Origin: Chinchilla lanigera
Lineage: Eukaryota; Chordata; Mammalia; Rodentia; Chinchillidae
Reading direction: 5' to 3'
Length of the DNA stretch: 64,000 nt
NCBI RefSeq assembly: GCF_000276665.1
Contig: NW_004955438.1
Span: 5,932,949 to 5,996,948 of the forward strand
The notes beneath the pieces are model-generated. The model saw only the letters and a program-made list of their open reading frames with translations. It searched no databases and was not told where the DNA came from. This document shows, in pieces, positions 1 to 12,593 of this stretch. Made by a program: the position numbers and the translations under genes. Each line of letters starts with the position of its first letter. The stretch's first letter is position 1.

Positions 1-269
1 AAATCCCACATCATTAAATAGAACAGCTGATGTTTATTTTATAAAAATGGTTAGAAACCAAAGCAAGAACACTGAAGTAAGGTAGAGTGGTTGTATAGTG
101 GGAATGATGGGAATAAAGATGAATTTAAAAGAAACAAGTAAGTTAATAAATGGCATGAGAAAGACCTAAGGTAGCAATGACAGTGTTTTACTAAGAGGCA
201 GCGATAACTAGTTATGCTCTTGCTGACAGCTGTATATTTGCATATGTAAAAATATACTGTAGATAAAGC

Positions 270-358
270 TTGGGCCAAGGATATAGCTCAGTGGTAAAAG
301 CTCCTGCCTGGCAAGCGCAAGGTCCAAAGATGGATTCCCAGTAACAACAACAAAAAAA
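270..358 (+). mobile_element. ID-type SINE (tRNA-Ala derived)
   Basis: The sequence shows a tRNA-like 5' half with a box A motif (ATAGCTCAGTGG), then CTGCCTGGCAAGCGCAAGG, a degraded box B and an A-rich tail ending in AACAACAACAAAAAAA. This is the ID layout seen about ten more times in the window. The copy is diverged and no clear target-site duplication was found, so it is an older insertion. Confidence 0.88.
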
Positions 359-1574
359 GAGCTATTCAAAACCCCCAATAAGAGAGTGATGTGGTCATAC
401 TGTGGCTGCTAGCAGTACCATCATCAGTAACTGAATATTGTCCACACTGGGGAGGGGGGTAGTGCTGGAGCATACTGTACAAGAGAAAGGTAGGGAGTTC
501 ATAGCATTCAAAGAATATCATAAAAAAGTAATGGGAATGATAATTTTTCTAGGAACAAATCAAAACATGAACAAACATGACTGAGTAAAAAAGAGGTTGA
601 GATCACCTTACCTGATTAACATCATCCATCATCAAATTGATAATCTATGGGTGGGTGAGCAGGGAAGTTCCAGACCGCCTGCATGTTTCCTTGAGATCCA
701 TGCAGGTAGTTAATCATCTTGGGTAAGCTGATGACACACTCACAGTCAGATTATCAATAACAGCTTTTAGGCCTATGCAGAGACAGATTTTAATGCTTTA
801 TATTTTCCTTTCCACCTATTTAGTAAAAAAAAAAAAAGGATTTTGCAACTAATCATTTTGGGAACACAATACACATCTTGCATAACTGTTCTTGCTTCGT
901 TTAAGCATTTCAGTCAATAAATACCTGCAGCAGTTAATCTTTACGTCCATGAAATATCTATGAATCCTTTGAGCCTGAAACTATACTAAAGGCTAAGAAT
1001 ACGTCCATCAAAAAGGTGTGGTCTAACTCCATGAGGAACTCACAGATACAGCCATATTTCATGCACAATAATGATGGTCAAAATTGTAAGTAAAAGAAAA
1101 AATTCAACCCATAAGGAAATCCAATAACCAGTTTAGAAGAGGGGAACTGACAGAATAATATGTACAAAACAAAACTGTGAGAGTATGACTTATTTATGGT
1201 ATATCCTGAGGTCTTTTTTTCCCTAGAAATAATAATCAGGTAAGTGGAAAAAGTCAGAAAAGAAAGGGTAATTAGTTCAATTAAGACAAGATTCTGGGTG
1301 GTTTATGACACGATGATCGTGGATCAAAACCTCACCAGAGAAACTGAAGCAATTTCCTAAGATGTCAAGCAGAGAATGACAGGATATATATACCTTTTTT
1401 TAGAATAATCCATAAATAAGCACATTTTTAGGCTGAGGTTAGGATATAATTATAGGTATGGGCAGAAGAACAAATCACCTTCAGGATTATATTTAAACCT
1501 AAGGTTTATATTTAAAGGTTATCCCTTCATTAAGGTTATCACCTCATTATTTGATATTTTATGCATTGGTTTCA
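359..1574. other. Unique AT-rich sequence, nothing recognised
   Basis: I see no open frame of note, no recognisable repeat family and no RNA gene here. There is a short A-run near 825-837. It is most simply intergenic or intronic sequence, possibly with repeats too old to recognise by eye. Confidence 0.5.
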
Positions 1575-1587
1575 AAAATATGTACAA

Positions 1588-1697
1588 GGGGCTGGGGATT
1601 TAGCTCAGTGGCACAGGGCCTGCCTGGCAAGTGCAAGGTCATGATTTCTGGTATGGAAGAAAAACAAATAAACAAAAAAACAAACAAAAAACCCCCC
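1588..1697 (+). mobile_element. ID-type SINE with 13-bp target-site duplication
   Basis: A near-consensus head (GGGGCTGGGGATTTAGCTCAG) is followed by CTGCCTGGCAAGTGCAAGGTC and a long A-rich tail with AAAC repeats. The flanks carry a perfect 13-bp direct repeat AAAATATGTACAA at 1575-1587 and 1698-1710, as expected for L1-machinery insertion. An 83-codon open frame across the element is incidental. Confidence 0.93.
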
Positions 1698-1710
1698 AAA
1701 ATATGTACAA

Positions 1711-2635
1711 AGATGTTTTATTCTAGGACCACACAGGAAAACATTAGAGATTGTGATCCTCTAGAAAATAATTTTATTTCTTTTTGTTTGATTTCTGCAT
1801 GATTGAAAAGAAAACAAAGAAAGGAAAGCAAGTAATGAGGAAGAGATGAGAAAAGTTGGAAAAGAAAACAAGATTTCCGTGATTCAGTTTTTTCAGAGTA
1901 CCTTGAACCTGTAAAATCTCACAATGTGTATTGAAGGAGCAAAAGCAGACATTATTTTTTTAGGCACATTAATCCTGTAGTATATCTGGGCAAATTTTCT
2001 TTCTTACGCATACATTCTGCCAGAATTTTAAAAGTTACTTTCCTTCTTTGAAAGAAGACACAATTTCTTTGCATATACGTGCCTACTACTTTCTTGTATC
2101 CTTTTCATCTCACCCTTACCTAGCTTGGTGCTTGGATTTAGAGCTTGGTGTGTTGATATCATGCTGTCATGCAAACTGTTCAAAATACTTTTGGATAAGA
2201 ACAAAAATAAGAACAAATAAACATATAAATACCCTTTAAAAGACCTCTAGTTCTGTTTATTTTGCTGTTCAATACTTCAGTATTACATGATGAAAATGCA
2301 AAACAATAGCTTATATTAGAATGTATTGATCACTCACTGCCATAATTATTATGTTTTTATTAATGTAAGATTATTTTAGAAATTTTAGGAAATTTATAAA
2401 ACAAAAGTAAGATACGTAATTTATATCTTCTTCTCTAGAAAGATCTGTTTTATATTCTATTCCACTCTTGGTTCTATATTTTCTATATGTTGTCAAATAA
2501 ACTTTATTTCATTTATCAAGATGATTCACATTTTCTCATAAGTTTCTTCAAAGCATACTTTTTATGAGTGAAAATTATTTATAATACTGGGGGCTTTAAA
2601 TTTTTAACATGTCCTGTAGTAGAGAGGTTATGAAA
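1711..2635. other. Unique AT-rich sequence, nothing recognised
   Basis: No repeat family, RNA gene or convincing coding frame is recognised. The two overlapping open frames of about 62 codons near 2028-2239 lie on opposite strands and show no family resemblance. Confidence 0.5.
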
Positions 2636-2860
2636 CAGGGCTCTGGAGATTGCCTGATCTTTACTATTATTGACTGTAAACTTGAGCAAATTCCTGAGAC
2701 CTCTCACAATCTTAGTGTCAACCTACAAAAATCGGGATAAAAGTAATACCTATTATATAGACTTGCTCCTTTAATTTTATTGTTTTGTATAGAGACAGAA
2801 ATTTAAAAAATGCTTGGAACATAATGCATACTAAACAATTATAAGACATTAATATGCATT
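2636..2860 (+). repeat. MIR SINE remnant
   Basis: The order of segments fits a forward MIR: CTCTGGAGATTGCCTG, then AACTTGAGCAAATTCCTGAGACCTCT, an AAAATCGGGATAAAAGTAATACCTA segment matching the MIR core, and TGCTTGGAACATAATGCAT near the 3' end. It is diverged and interrupted by an AT-rich stretch, as expected for a repeat predating placental mammals. Confidence 0.72.
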
Positions 2861-3149
2861 TTAAAGTTATTGTATTGGTAGAAATTAGGATATTCTCCAG
2901 CTGTATGAACTTTTGAATACTATGTTTAAAAATTTAATATGAATCTTCCTAAGAATGTCACAATCAAATGATATGTAAAGTTGCAGTATAATGTAAAATC
3001 ACTGTTCAGAAAATCATGAGACTCAAACTACCATCTGTTGGTAGGAAAGAGATTTCTTAATAAGCATTGAGATGCCTATAGTAAATTAGAGTACAATTTA
3101 TCAACAACATCATTAAATATTATTTGTCTTATAGGGAACATATTTTTCA

Positions 3150-3560
3150 TTTGTTCAATGGCCTAGTTGTATCCTTATTTTAAAATTTTCTTTACCATAT
3201 AATACATTATTATTTTCATATTCCACACTTTTTGATATTTATGGTAAAAATTATCTAATTATTGGTCTATATTTGAATACCAGGAGTGCAAATTTTATCA
3301 TTTAGTGAATTTTGCCTATACATACTTTTAAATATTATTTGGCTTTTCCTGATTTTCTGCACTCATGACAAATTTGTGGTTATAACTCATTTTATCTTAC
3401 ATATATCATTTGTGTTAGAGCAATTCTGGAAAATACCACACATTTGATTTCATTTGTCCTTTCTATCTTCAAATAGAGAAACTTAGCCCATTCACATTTA
3501 TTTGATTAATGTATTCGCTCTTGGAGAGTCTACATATATTTTGTTAATGTTATACAGTGT
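3150..3560 (-). repeat. Possible ancient L1 (antisense)
   Basis: A T-rich block with a segment resembling AGCCCATTCACATTTATTTGATTAAT, which is reminiscent of the reverse complement of L1 ORF2 in old mammalian L1 lineages. The match is weak and covers little of the interval. It could be unique T-rich sequence. Confidence 0.3.
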
Positions 3561-5860
3561 AGGAATGAACAGAAGGAGACTGAGGTGCATACACTCTAGA
3601 AGAATATTGCTCCTCTAAAGGAGACTGAGTACATGAAAAACAATTTGTCCTTTCTGGTGACTGAAATAACCTAGCCAATAGGACAATGCTGCAATATCCC
3701 TTATATTTGAATCCAGAGACATATATTTTGACTAACCGGACTTAATCAGGTGAAACTTGTAAAAAAAATCAATGCCCAAAATTTTTTGGCCTAGATTTTA
3801 GCTGTGGGAAACTTACAGAAGGATAATTTAAGGTGTTCTTTTATTTGATTTACTTTACTAGAAAGGAAAGTAATTGCAAATATAAGACTCAGGTTTAGGA
3901 ATAACAGAGGTGCCGCAGGAACTCGGAGTAGCAGCACCATAGGTCTCAGTCTTCTAGGCCTGAAGGGTTTGGTTACTAGAAACCAAAGGTAAGGACGCTG
4001 AGCAAAGCAGACTACACTGAAGACCTAGTTTCCTTCGTTCCAGGGCACAGCCAGGTTGTGGCAACCTCAGGGTGAAGGAGATAGAGGAATCTAGTGTTTG
4101 TTCTTGTGTACTGTCTTAAGGTGTGGCTGGCAGCATGATTGTATGACACATGTAATGCACATAGGTCAAGTTTCTCAGAAGGGAACAGATGGGAAGTGAT
4201 GGGGATGGCACCTAGTGGAGCAAGTGGAAGACATCCTGCATAGGCATGAACAACTTTATATTGTTTTCTATAAATTGCTACTCTGTCAGATGTAGTATTA
4301 GTCAATATGAATGATTAGTAAATCTAAAGCTATTTATTCTCATGTACAAAACTAGCTTGAAAAACTCATACCCCAAATTCATCTAGAATGAAACTCTAAG
4401 CACTTCTACTCCAATACCTTTTAAGCTGATTGGACTCTCTGCTGAGCAGCAAATGTGATCATTTGATTTAAAAAAAAAAATTAAAAAGTGTGCATTGCTT
4501 TGGGCTCCAAAGAAATGGAATCATAGAGTAGATTAAAAGTGAGAAATTTACCAATAATCACAGCTCTGAAGTTTTGGCAGCATTTAAGGTAAGATAGGAG
4601 CCAAACATTAGTACACATGTATGCTATGATGATAAACCTAAGAGTAATGTAAGATCATCAAATGTCATCCAGTTGATATTTGGGGGCAATCTGGAGAAAG
4701 GAAACACCTTTCTGAAGCTTGTGACCTTTCAGACTTTATTCAGAAAGCACACAGGTCATATAGTCAACCTCTACCTTTCCATATGGATTTATGCAGCGTG
4801 AGTCTTGTTGGTAAGAGTTGGATGATAGTGGTTATGATAAGCATAATGATAAAGTTTACCACTTAATAAGACATAATTTTAATTAAAACTGTGACGTAGA
4901 TGCTGCCCAATTAAGCCTGAGAAAAACGATCTATTAATATATCCATTTCAAATGCAACAAAATGTTTGTAAGGAAATGTATATTGATTTACTTATTAAGA
5001 GACAACCTAGTCTGATCTCAAAAGTGAGTTTGTAAAACTCTTTGCTGTTGGTAAGGTGTGCACATCCTGTGACCATTTCATGTCATCTCTTTTGCTCTCA
5101 TCAAGCTTTAGTTTACTTCCTAGGGAGAATCATGCTAATGAAAAAAGTGTGCCTTCTTCAATGTCCACCCATGGAAGATATTTCAATGAAGCAACATCTC
5201 TAGCCTGTTGCTATGAAGAGCTAGATCTTTCACAAAAATGGTAGAGTCCTTTCTGTGGTCCCTTCCTACAGAGTATAGTTGTTTTGCCTATTTCATTTCT
5301 GTTTTACTAAATTATGCAGCCTTTCAAAAATCTTTTAAGAAAGACTAAAATGTTTCCAATGATAACCTATTAGAAAAAAAATCAGTATTCTGCCAACAAA
5401 TTCTCATTTATATTCGAGGTACAAACTTTTTCATTTGTTAGAGCGAGAATCTGATGTGATTAAACTTTCCCTTCTTGTTTCTGCTTTCCTACTATCAATT
5501 AAAGTAATAAGGCATTTGCTTCTTCTCTATGAAACTTGATAATTGGACCATGAGATAAATTATTTGCATTTAGTAGAAAAGTCTGGAAAATCAATGTAGA
5601 ATTAAAAGAAGTCCTTAAGGATTAGTATTTGGGACTCCATAGTGGGATAGCAGAAGGGACAATTTGAAGCAAAAGAGTAAATCCATTGCATAAGTAAGCG
5701 CCCATGTTTCATTTGTGTGGGGCTGATCTTATCAAGATGCTCCTGTCTAGTTTTGCAGAAAACATCTCCCACCTAAAGAGGTGAAAATAAACCAACTGAT
5801 ATTTTACAGAGACTGGTATGATGATTTAGCTCAGCCTATTTTGGCTTGGATGCAATAAGT
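3561..5860. other. Unique sequence, nothing recognised
   Basis: Apart from a direct echo of AGGAGACTGAG near 3576 and 3619, I see no repeat family and no RNA gene. A 97-codon minus-strand open frame at 4012-4305 has no recognisable domain and no coding-like features beyond length. Confidence 0.45.
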
Positions 5861-5869
5861 AATATTTCT

Positions 5870-5990
5870 AAAGCACAATTTCTTCACCATTAAATAAGAG
5901 TAATTATATATACTAGATTTGATAGGATTATGTATAAAATAAATAAAAAGACGGCACAGGTGCTAGATTTAATGAACACTTAAAAGAGAT
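5870..5990 (+). repeat. Probable MIR 3' remnant
   Basis: TTTCTTCACCATTAAATAAG followed by GAGTAATTATATATACTAGATTTGATAGG resembles the forward MIR core (TTTCCTCATCTGTAAAAT..., then the ..GTAATA..ACCT..TAGG segment). It is heavily diverged and could be chance. Confidence 0.38.
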
Positions 5991-6091
5991 CATTTTTCAT
6001 TTCTCTCATCCTTTCTGCCTTTCTACCAATTTTTCATGCATTCTACTTATTTTATTTCTATTAAAAACAATGTTGCAACCTTCTATGTATG

Positions 6092-6160
6092 TATGGGTGG
6101 ATGTGTGTAAATATATATTATATATATACACACACAGATATATATATATATATATATAAT
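6092..6160. repeat. TA/CA microsatellite
   Basis: Alternating TA, with an interposed ACACACACAG block and a run of about nine TA units. A simple sequence repeat, likely variable in length between individuals. Confidence 0.9.
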
Positions 6161-7315
6161 TTTAAAATATTTTACTATAGCCTTTTTTTCTGCAAGGTAA
6201 TGCTTCATATTTCTACCTCCATATAGAACAGTGACATTAACCAAATACATCCTCATCAAATAGAAAAGATTTAATTTCCTATGACATGACTATTGAAAGC
6301 AGGTTCTCCAAGCACAGTATTACTAAGTTTTGGATGTCACGTGTATACTCAAATTGTATCAATGACCAAAACAGAAGTTTCTTATCAACCTCACAACAAC
6401 TAAAACGTATATATCTTTACTAACACGTTAAACATTTTTAGCTAAAATAGTAGATAATAATTTAAGATATGTTCATATATTACATACACATACTTCGAGA
6501 TACACACAAATATATACATATATAAATAAATATGTAACCAAAACATATATATTTATGTACTTTACTTATGAATTATTAAAAAATCTGTGATATGATCCTA
6601 ATGAAATATGTAAAAGTGTAAAATTCTGCTCGATGTGTTCAGTATTATATTGGATAAACACTTTTCTGTTTGTTCTAACATTTAGGTGAATTATTTATGC
6701 GTTGCTTTGTTATAAACTCCTGCTCTATTACTCCACTGATTATGTGTTTACTAGAAAATTCTATAGTTAATGCATCCACAAGTCCTACTCTTATTTGCCT
6801 TTATTTCTATATCTTTTTAAGATGCATAATTCCAACTTTTTTTGAAGATTAATAGAGGGAACTCAAAAATAAAAATATGCACAGTTTCCTATGCCAAATT
6901 TCAGCCATTTTAAACCGTATCATTGTCCCACCTAGAAATCCTGGAAACACCTCTGACAAAGATGCAAAGGTCCTCACATCTCAGACGGAAAGCACACTAA
7001 TTTTACACTTTAAGAGTTTGATTCATCATAGTACTTTAGTCAATCAGAATTTCAGAGAGTCAAAGTAGCAAAGCTCTTAGGGGATTACCAAGTAAACAAT
7101 TATATCTTTTATCCAAACTGTCATGTTCCACTATATGTGTCAGAAGTAATACAATATTTTACCAGTTGACAGGTGCATTTTTATTACAGAAAACTACCTT
7201 ACTGGTTAACACACAACTATTTATTGAGCATTATTTTAGAGGACGGGGAATTAATTAAATAATTTTGATAGTTAACATCCCTTAATGATGATAATCTATC
7301 TCTACCGTTAGGTAA
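6161..7315. other. AT-rich unique sequence, nothing recognised
   Basis: No recognisable repeat or gene. More scattered TATATA/CATA tracts occur near 6470-6550. Confidence 0.45.
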
Positions 7316-7317
7316 AA

Positions 7318-8062
7318 TATTGTTTTCTTAGGGCTGTTATAAAAAACATTTAATACAATTTAGGTGGCTTAAACAAAAGAAATTCATTCTGTTATTGCTC
7401 TGGAGGTCAGTAATATAAAATCAAGATGTCTGGAGAGCTATGTTCCACCTAGAAAGAAACTCTAGGGAAAAATCTTCCCATGTCTATCTTTTTTTTTTTA
7501 ATTTTAAGGAGTCACAAAAAGCAATAAAAATTGTACAGAATTTTAAAGCAAGAGGATGGGAAATTAACAGTAGTTATTATATTGTGTATTGTTATCTCCA
7601 AAGTAGTTGCTTAGATTACCAGGTACAGCAATACAAAAGAAGGAAGTGAAAAAAGATACGTGTATATATACATAAGATAGAGAAGATAATTCTACTATTA
7701 ATTTCTATTAGTTCATTGACAGGAACAGTCAGTGCTTATCTTTTTGATCAATTTCCCACGTCTTTTTCAACTTTGAGTGCCTGTCCGCATTTCTTGGCTT
7801 CTATGACCTGTGGCTATAGCATTCCCATGTCTGCCTCTGCCTTCACATTACTATTTTTCTGTTTCCATCTCCTCTTTTATCTTTTATAATATTCGCATTT
7901 TTACTCCATACATCCTTGGATTGACAGCCCATGCAGGTAACTCAGGATAATCCCATTTTGACAGCCAATATTACATTTACAAGGTTTTTATTGTCCACAT
8001 GAGGTCACAGGAATTTGGAGGTTAACATTCTTTTCTGAGGCTGTCATTCAATTCCACACAGA
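7318..8062 (-). mobile_element. MLT1-type MaLR LTR, antisense, split
   Basis: The left part (7318-7493) reads GGGCTGTTATAAAAAAC, then GGTGGCTTAAACAAAAG, AAATTCATTCT and CTCTGGAGGTCAG, which is the reverse complement of the 3' half of an MLT1-type LTR. The right part (7733-8062) continues with TCTTGGCTTCTATGACC, CTCTGCCTTCACATTAC, CAGGATAATCCCATTTTGA and GAGGTCACAGGAATTTGGAGG, the remainder of the same LTR in order. A short L1 3' end inserted between the halves explains the break. MaLR are non-autonomous ERVL-related elements. Non-coding and ancient. Confidence 0.72.
7494..7732 (-). mobile_element. Short 5'-truncated L1 3' end inserted in LTR
   Basis: It starts with a T-run (the reverse complement of a poly(A) tail) followed by AATTTTAAGG and a block GGAAATTAACAGTAGTTATTA. 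That block is shared with two other copies (35115 onward and 60601-60805), so they form one family, which I interpret as the L1 3' UTR of this lineage. It is flanked by an imperfect direct repeat, TGTCTATCTTTTT at 7481-7493 and TGCTTATCTTTTT at 7733-7745. A 69-codon open frame across it is not meaningful. Confidence 0.6.
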
Positions 8063-8286
8063 CAACACCGGCTTGGGAACCAGAAAGTAACGGCCATTTG
8101 TCAATGTGCTGTCTGTCCTGAAGAGTGAGGAAGATTCGTGGACACATTATGTGCCCTCCCTCTTCCTGGTTGTTACACATCACTTTCCCATGGTATTAAC
8201 TCACTTCTGTATTTTAGAGAGTTAAAGAAGAACAGTGTGATCAAATGTAAAAGAGAGTGAGAGACATACATGAGTTTGTAGAGATG

Positions 8287-8326
8287 AATCATCAATGGAG
8301 AGGTTATAAATCATCAATGGAGAGGC
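8287..8326. repeat. Small local tandem duplication
   Basis: ATCATCAATGGAGAGG occurs twice, at about 8287 and 8310, with GGTTATAA following the first copy and recurring once more after the second. It is a recent local duplication of roughly 23 bases. Confidence 0.7.
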
Positions 8327-8413
8327 ATCATTTTGGAGGTTATAAAAATAGTATGAATTGGATTCAGTGAGCAGGAGGCATTTACAAACAATAAAAGCTG
8401 TCTGCATCCTCAC

Positions 8414-10684
8414 CTATATTTAGCGATGGCATCTCTGGGTATGTTTCCATTGTCTCCACAGTGTCAGTGGGAATCTAAGTTAGAGAACATTTTTCTTGTC
8501 TAGATGTAGTATTAGCACTTTGAATGCTGGGCAAGTTGGGAAGAATTTCCATGGGGAACAATGTAACATGGAAAGTAAATATATCCTACAATGTTGTTTT
8601 ATTATTCATTTTTCAAACTGGTTTTTGTGCCAACTAGCTGAGTTTGAAGGATGAATAAATAGTCCTTGTTGCCAGGCCACAGAAAGGGAACTGTGTCAGC
8701 GTTTCCAAACGTGCTATTATCCATTTTACTTTTGAGTCATATATGTTTTACACTTTATGTTATAGACCCCAGAGGCTACTAAGCATTTCTTCACTATCTT
8801 TCCCCTAATTCCCACTCTGTTTTGTATACATCTCCTGTTGCCTTCATTGTTGTTAAAAAAAATCATCGCTCTTTTCCCACCTTTTTCCTTTCTCTCAAAC
8901 TTGGCAGAGCTTGACCAAGACACCACAAAATCCTCTCTCCTCTGAAACAGCTTTCGAGCCTCATTCCATCTTTCAACTAGTCACTGATTAATTAAAACAC
9001 AGAGAAATGTCCCACATCAATGCCATTCCTGTATTCTTCTGCCCGAAATCTAAATATTCATGTCCTTGAACTTCCCTTTCACTCATCACTTCACAAAATA
9101 TACTGATCTCAGTGTTAATATATAATGTGGAGGGTTTATGTTACCATCAGTGTTTGCACAGTTGTCTGGATAGGGCCCTCCATCTGCCCACACAGAGGAG
9201 CAGACATTCCACATTATGTCAATGGGTTGTTTCCAGTGACATGTGGACTCAGATGGAAGGCAAAAAAGAGGCTGCAGAAAGTTTGATCCATGTGTGCAAG
9301 GACAAAGAGCATTTATTTTAATACACTTCTTATTATCTGACTATTAGCAGCATATGTTGGTCAAGCCTTTTCTGGCATCAATAATTTTATAGGAAGCAGA
9401 AGATGTAGCTTCTGGCAGTGCGGAAGTTTACATAATAAATGAGTGTACATCATCAGAAATGGAAACCATACAGAGGGAAAGGGACAGATCTCCACTTTTG
9501 TTAAAGCCAAGAAACGCGAATTATCCACTGCCAGATGGATCTGAAGAGTATTCAGATGTCGTAATGCATGTATGGTTGTCAGGGACTGTGGAAACTCTTC
9601 ATTAACACGAACGACTAGATAGCTCCAAGTTTTCCGTTTGTCATCTGTGAAGTGGTAAGGCTGACATCCTCACTATACAGAACTACTGTGACTATTAAGT
9701 GAATTTCTTGGTGCAAAATATCTTCCATGCAGAGAAGTTGCCTATATATTAATTTCCTGCCATACTCATCTCTATTAAGCCATAAATTTAGGATCAGTAT
9801 AAAAATGTAGAATTTCAAGATTTGTGTTTTATTGATGACTATGTCCAGATTGCTATAGAAACCATGTTCCAAATAATACTTAGATATAATAAACAATTGG
9901 GTAGTATTGATGCATATGACAATTTGCTTCTTATCTCAAACAAAAGTTAATCGCATAAGTAGGATAAAATTCCCAATTGTGTATATTTAAATTTTGCCTT
10001 TATATATTTTCAAAAATAATATTTTTGTCATTTTTTTCACTCTTTCAGAGAGGGTATCATTTAAGAGATCCTTTCTTCTTTTTAATGTTCCTTTAAAATG
10101 TGATATTTGTGCATAAAAGATCCATCAAGTTAAGTACAAAAATCAGGACATATGTGTCTAAACTATTATTGTAAGATATGTATAAACAATGCTGGTGGCT
10201 GTCACTATGAAACTTCTATACAATATGTAATTACATTTTTATCTTCTAAGGATATAATTTATGTCTTTATTTTAGATGAAGTAAGCTTGCTGATCCACAT
10301 AACAGTACTGAAATTGTAAGAATAACATCTGAGGCATTTTCTAGTGCCATTTTAAAGTAAAGAACAAACTACCTTGGGAAAAATAGACATTGTGTTGAAC
10401 GAATGAGAGATAAAAAGAAAAGCATATGAATAAACTTGTAGGTTTTCTTTATGAGCTAACTAAAAGGAACAGAGATTCACTTCAAAGATTCGGGCACGTT
10501 TACTATATTACAGTATTACTCTGGTTAAACAACTCATCAGTACATTTTACCGAGGTGTCAGAAAATTTTTCTATTGCCTAAAAGCAAAATTCCTCCCTGG
10601 TCATCTGTGAATCTTGCACAGTTGAAAACCACACACTAACGGAATGAATGTATAGTCTTTGTGACTTTCAATGCAGCTGTCATA
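8414..10684. other. Unique sequence, nothing recognised
   Basis: No repeat family or RNA gene recognised. Open frames of 66-93 codons (for example 9112-9321 plus and 9615-9896 minus) carry no motif I know and are within chance expectation. Confidence 0.45.
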
Positions 10685-10835
10685 AAATGGTGAGAACAGC
10701 AAGTCTGGGAGTCAGATGTGACTCCGTTATCACTGCCATCTCTAGTAATCATTTATCCACTTTACATCTCAGACTCTTCAGCTCTAAAATGGGTACCTCA
10801 GAGCATGAGAATCAAATAACATGTGAGTTTCACAT
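10685..10835 (+). repeat. MIR SINE
   Basis: AGTCTGGGAGTCAGATGTGACTCC, then ACTTTACATCTCAGACTCTTCAG, CTCTAAAATGGGTACCTCA and GAGAATCAAATAACATG follow the forward MIR order (the 'feature, core, TGTAAAATGGG' landmarks). The 122-codon open frame from 10648 runs through this MIR and is best treated as incidental. Confidence 0.68.
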
Positions 10836-12493
10836 CAAAACCCAGCTACTCACTAATTCAAAGCAAAAAAATATTTCCCTGTATCAAACCCAATCTAAAC
10901 CCAGAAAAACAAAGCTTGGCTCAACAAGATTTCCTAGGGTAATATTTACCATAATCATTGCCCACACGGAAGACAACAAATACTGTCATAGGTTACATTT
11001 TGCAGAGACCTCATGAGTTTGAACTACCATAATGAGAAAATGATATTTTATCCATTTGAGATTAGGATATTTAAAAAACACTGACTAGAAGTTTTTTATG
11101 TAGAAATGGTGCAGAAAGGGGGCTGGGAAGAAGTATAAGAATGTTGAGGGAGGGAATATCTTGAAATGTGTAACATCTTCCCTGCTTCCCACAGTGTTAT
11201 AGAAAGCCTTTTGGGGAGCATGTTTTCAAATATATCCCTTCCCCATGAATGGGGTAGAGTTATTGAAGATAGTGTTTTATATGCCCCAGATGGTATAGAA
11301 AATAATTAAATCTCTACTGACTTATAAATGGTTACATTTCCATAAGCTGACTCATTTGTAATATACCTTATAGTTTGGCTTCTCCATTCCTTGTTTTCAA
11401 TTTTGCTTCAGTAATATTTCTATTTTCTATTGTATCCCAAGTTCAAAAGCTATAAAGTATGTCTCAAAGACTTCTCTCAAGATATTTTATTCTTCCTTTT
11501 TTACACTTGGACACTATCCTTATTGAGATTTTCAATCCCTTAAACTTTAGATTTGCAATTCGTTCTTGATCTTCATTGTGCTACTCAGAATATATTTCAC
11601 ACCTTAGTTAAATACACTTGCTGAAAAACTGACCTAACTTTCTAATCTCTTCACTCCCAAGAATATTTTGCTTGGTGTACCTACGTTGCTCCCTATGTAG
11701 CAGAAGAATATAAAAATATCCTGTTAATTTCACATCTATAGTCATAAATTTCAAATGCACACTCAATACTGCCAATTCTACAATACTTACCTAGTACATT
11801 TTACTTTCTTATTCTCAGAAAGGCTTCTTTTACAATTTATTTCTTCTCAAATCTCTCAGCATTTCCAAATCTTCTGTAATAACTTTGAGTTGATAACACC
11901 ACAGTGCCCTTTATTCAGAAAATCCATTCCAATTCTGCCATGATTTCTCCATCTCCATAAACTGTACATGCATATTCTGACTTCCTTCTTGTTTCATTGT
12001 ATTGTCTCTATTGCTATCCATGTGGATTAACCAAAATGTGCTGCTCCTTTGCTGTTTTGAAAATTTTTAGGAACGTTACCTTAGAAATTAGATTCTGTAC
12101 TTACTTCATTAATGTTTCTCTTCCTCCACTGCATTATTCAGAGTGGCTAAAAGCTCAGAAACTAATGTTTTTTCAGTCTTGTTTATTTTCCTCTTGCAAT
12201 GCCTTACTTCAAAGCAGAATCAGTAGAACTATTTGTTTAGTATATAAATAAAATGAATACTTGACACGAAGCCACTTCTCAGACAAAGGTACTTCCATTT
12301 TTCCTGGCTGCATAAATGATCTCTTCCCTCTCTGGCCTTATAAACGTGCAAATATTCACAGATATTGTTTCCCTCCACTGAAATATTTCCCATCCTGAAG
12401 TTGAGATTGTGCAATGTTTGAGTATCACATGCATGTTACAAATTCTCTCCAGCAAATCTAAAAAAATTTTTTGATTGGGATGGTGGAGGTTGT
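10836..12493. other. Unique sequence up to the first gap, nothing recognised
   Basis: T/C-rich on the plus strand with no recognised family. Short open frames at 11755-12251 show no domain. Confidence 0.45.
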
Positions 12494-12593
12494 NNNNNNN
12501 NNNNNNNNNNNNNNNNNNNNNNNNNNNNNNNNNNNNNNNNNNNNNNNNNNNNNNNNNNNNNNNNNNNNNNNNNNNNNNNNNNNNNNNNNNNNN
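12494..12593. other. Assembly gap (100 N)
   Basis: Exactly 100 N, the usual placeholder for a gap of unknown size, so distances across it are unreliable. Open frames spanning it are artefacts. Confidence 0.99.

Noticed and set aside
270..358. tRNA-like sequence that a tRNA finder might flag
   Set aside because: The 3' half does not fold to a tRNA and the same sequence recurs as an ID SINE with an A-rich tail.
4012..4305. 97-codon minus-strand open frame
   Set aside because: No known motif, weak start context assumed, no supporting signals nearby. Expected by chance in 64 kb.
10648..11016. 122-codon plus-strand open frame, the longest in the window without gaps
   Set aside because: It runs through a MIR, has no recognisable domain or splice context, and its composition is that of the underlying DNA.
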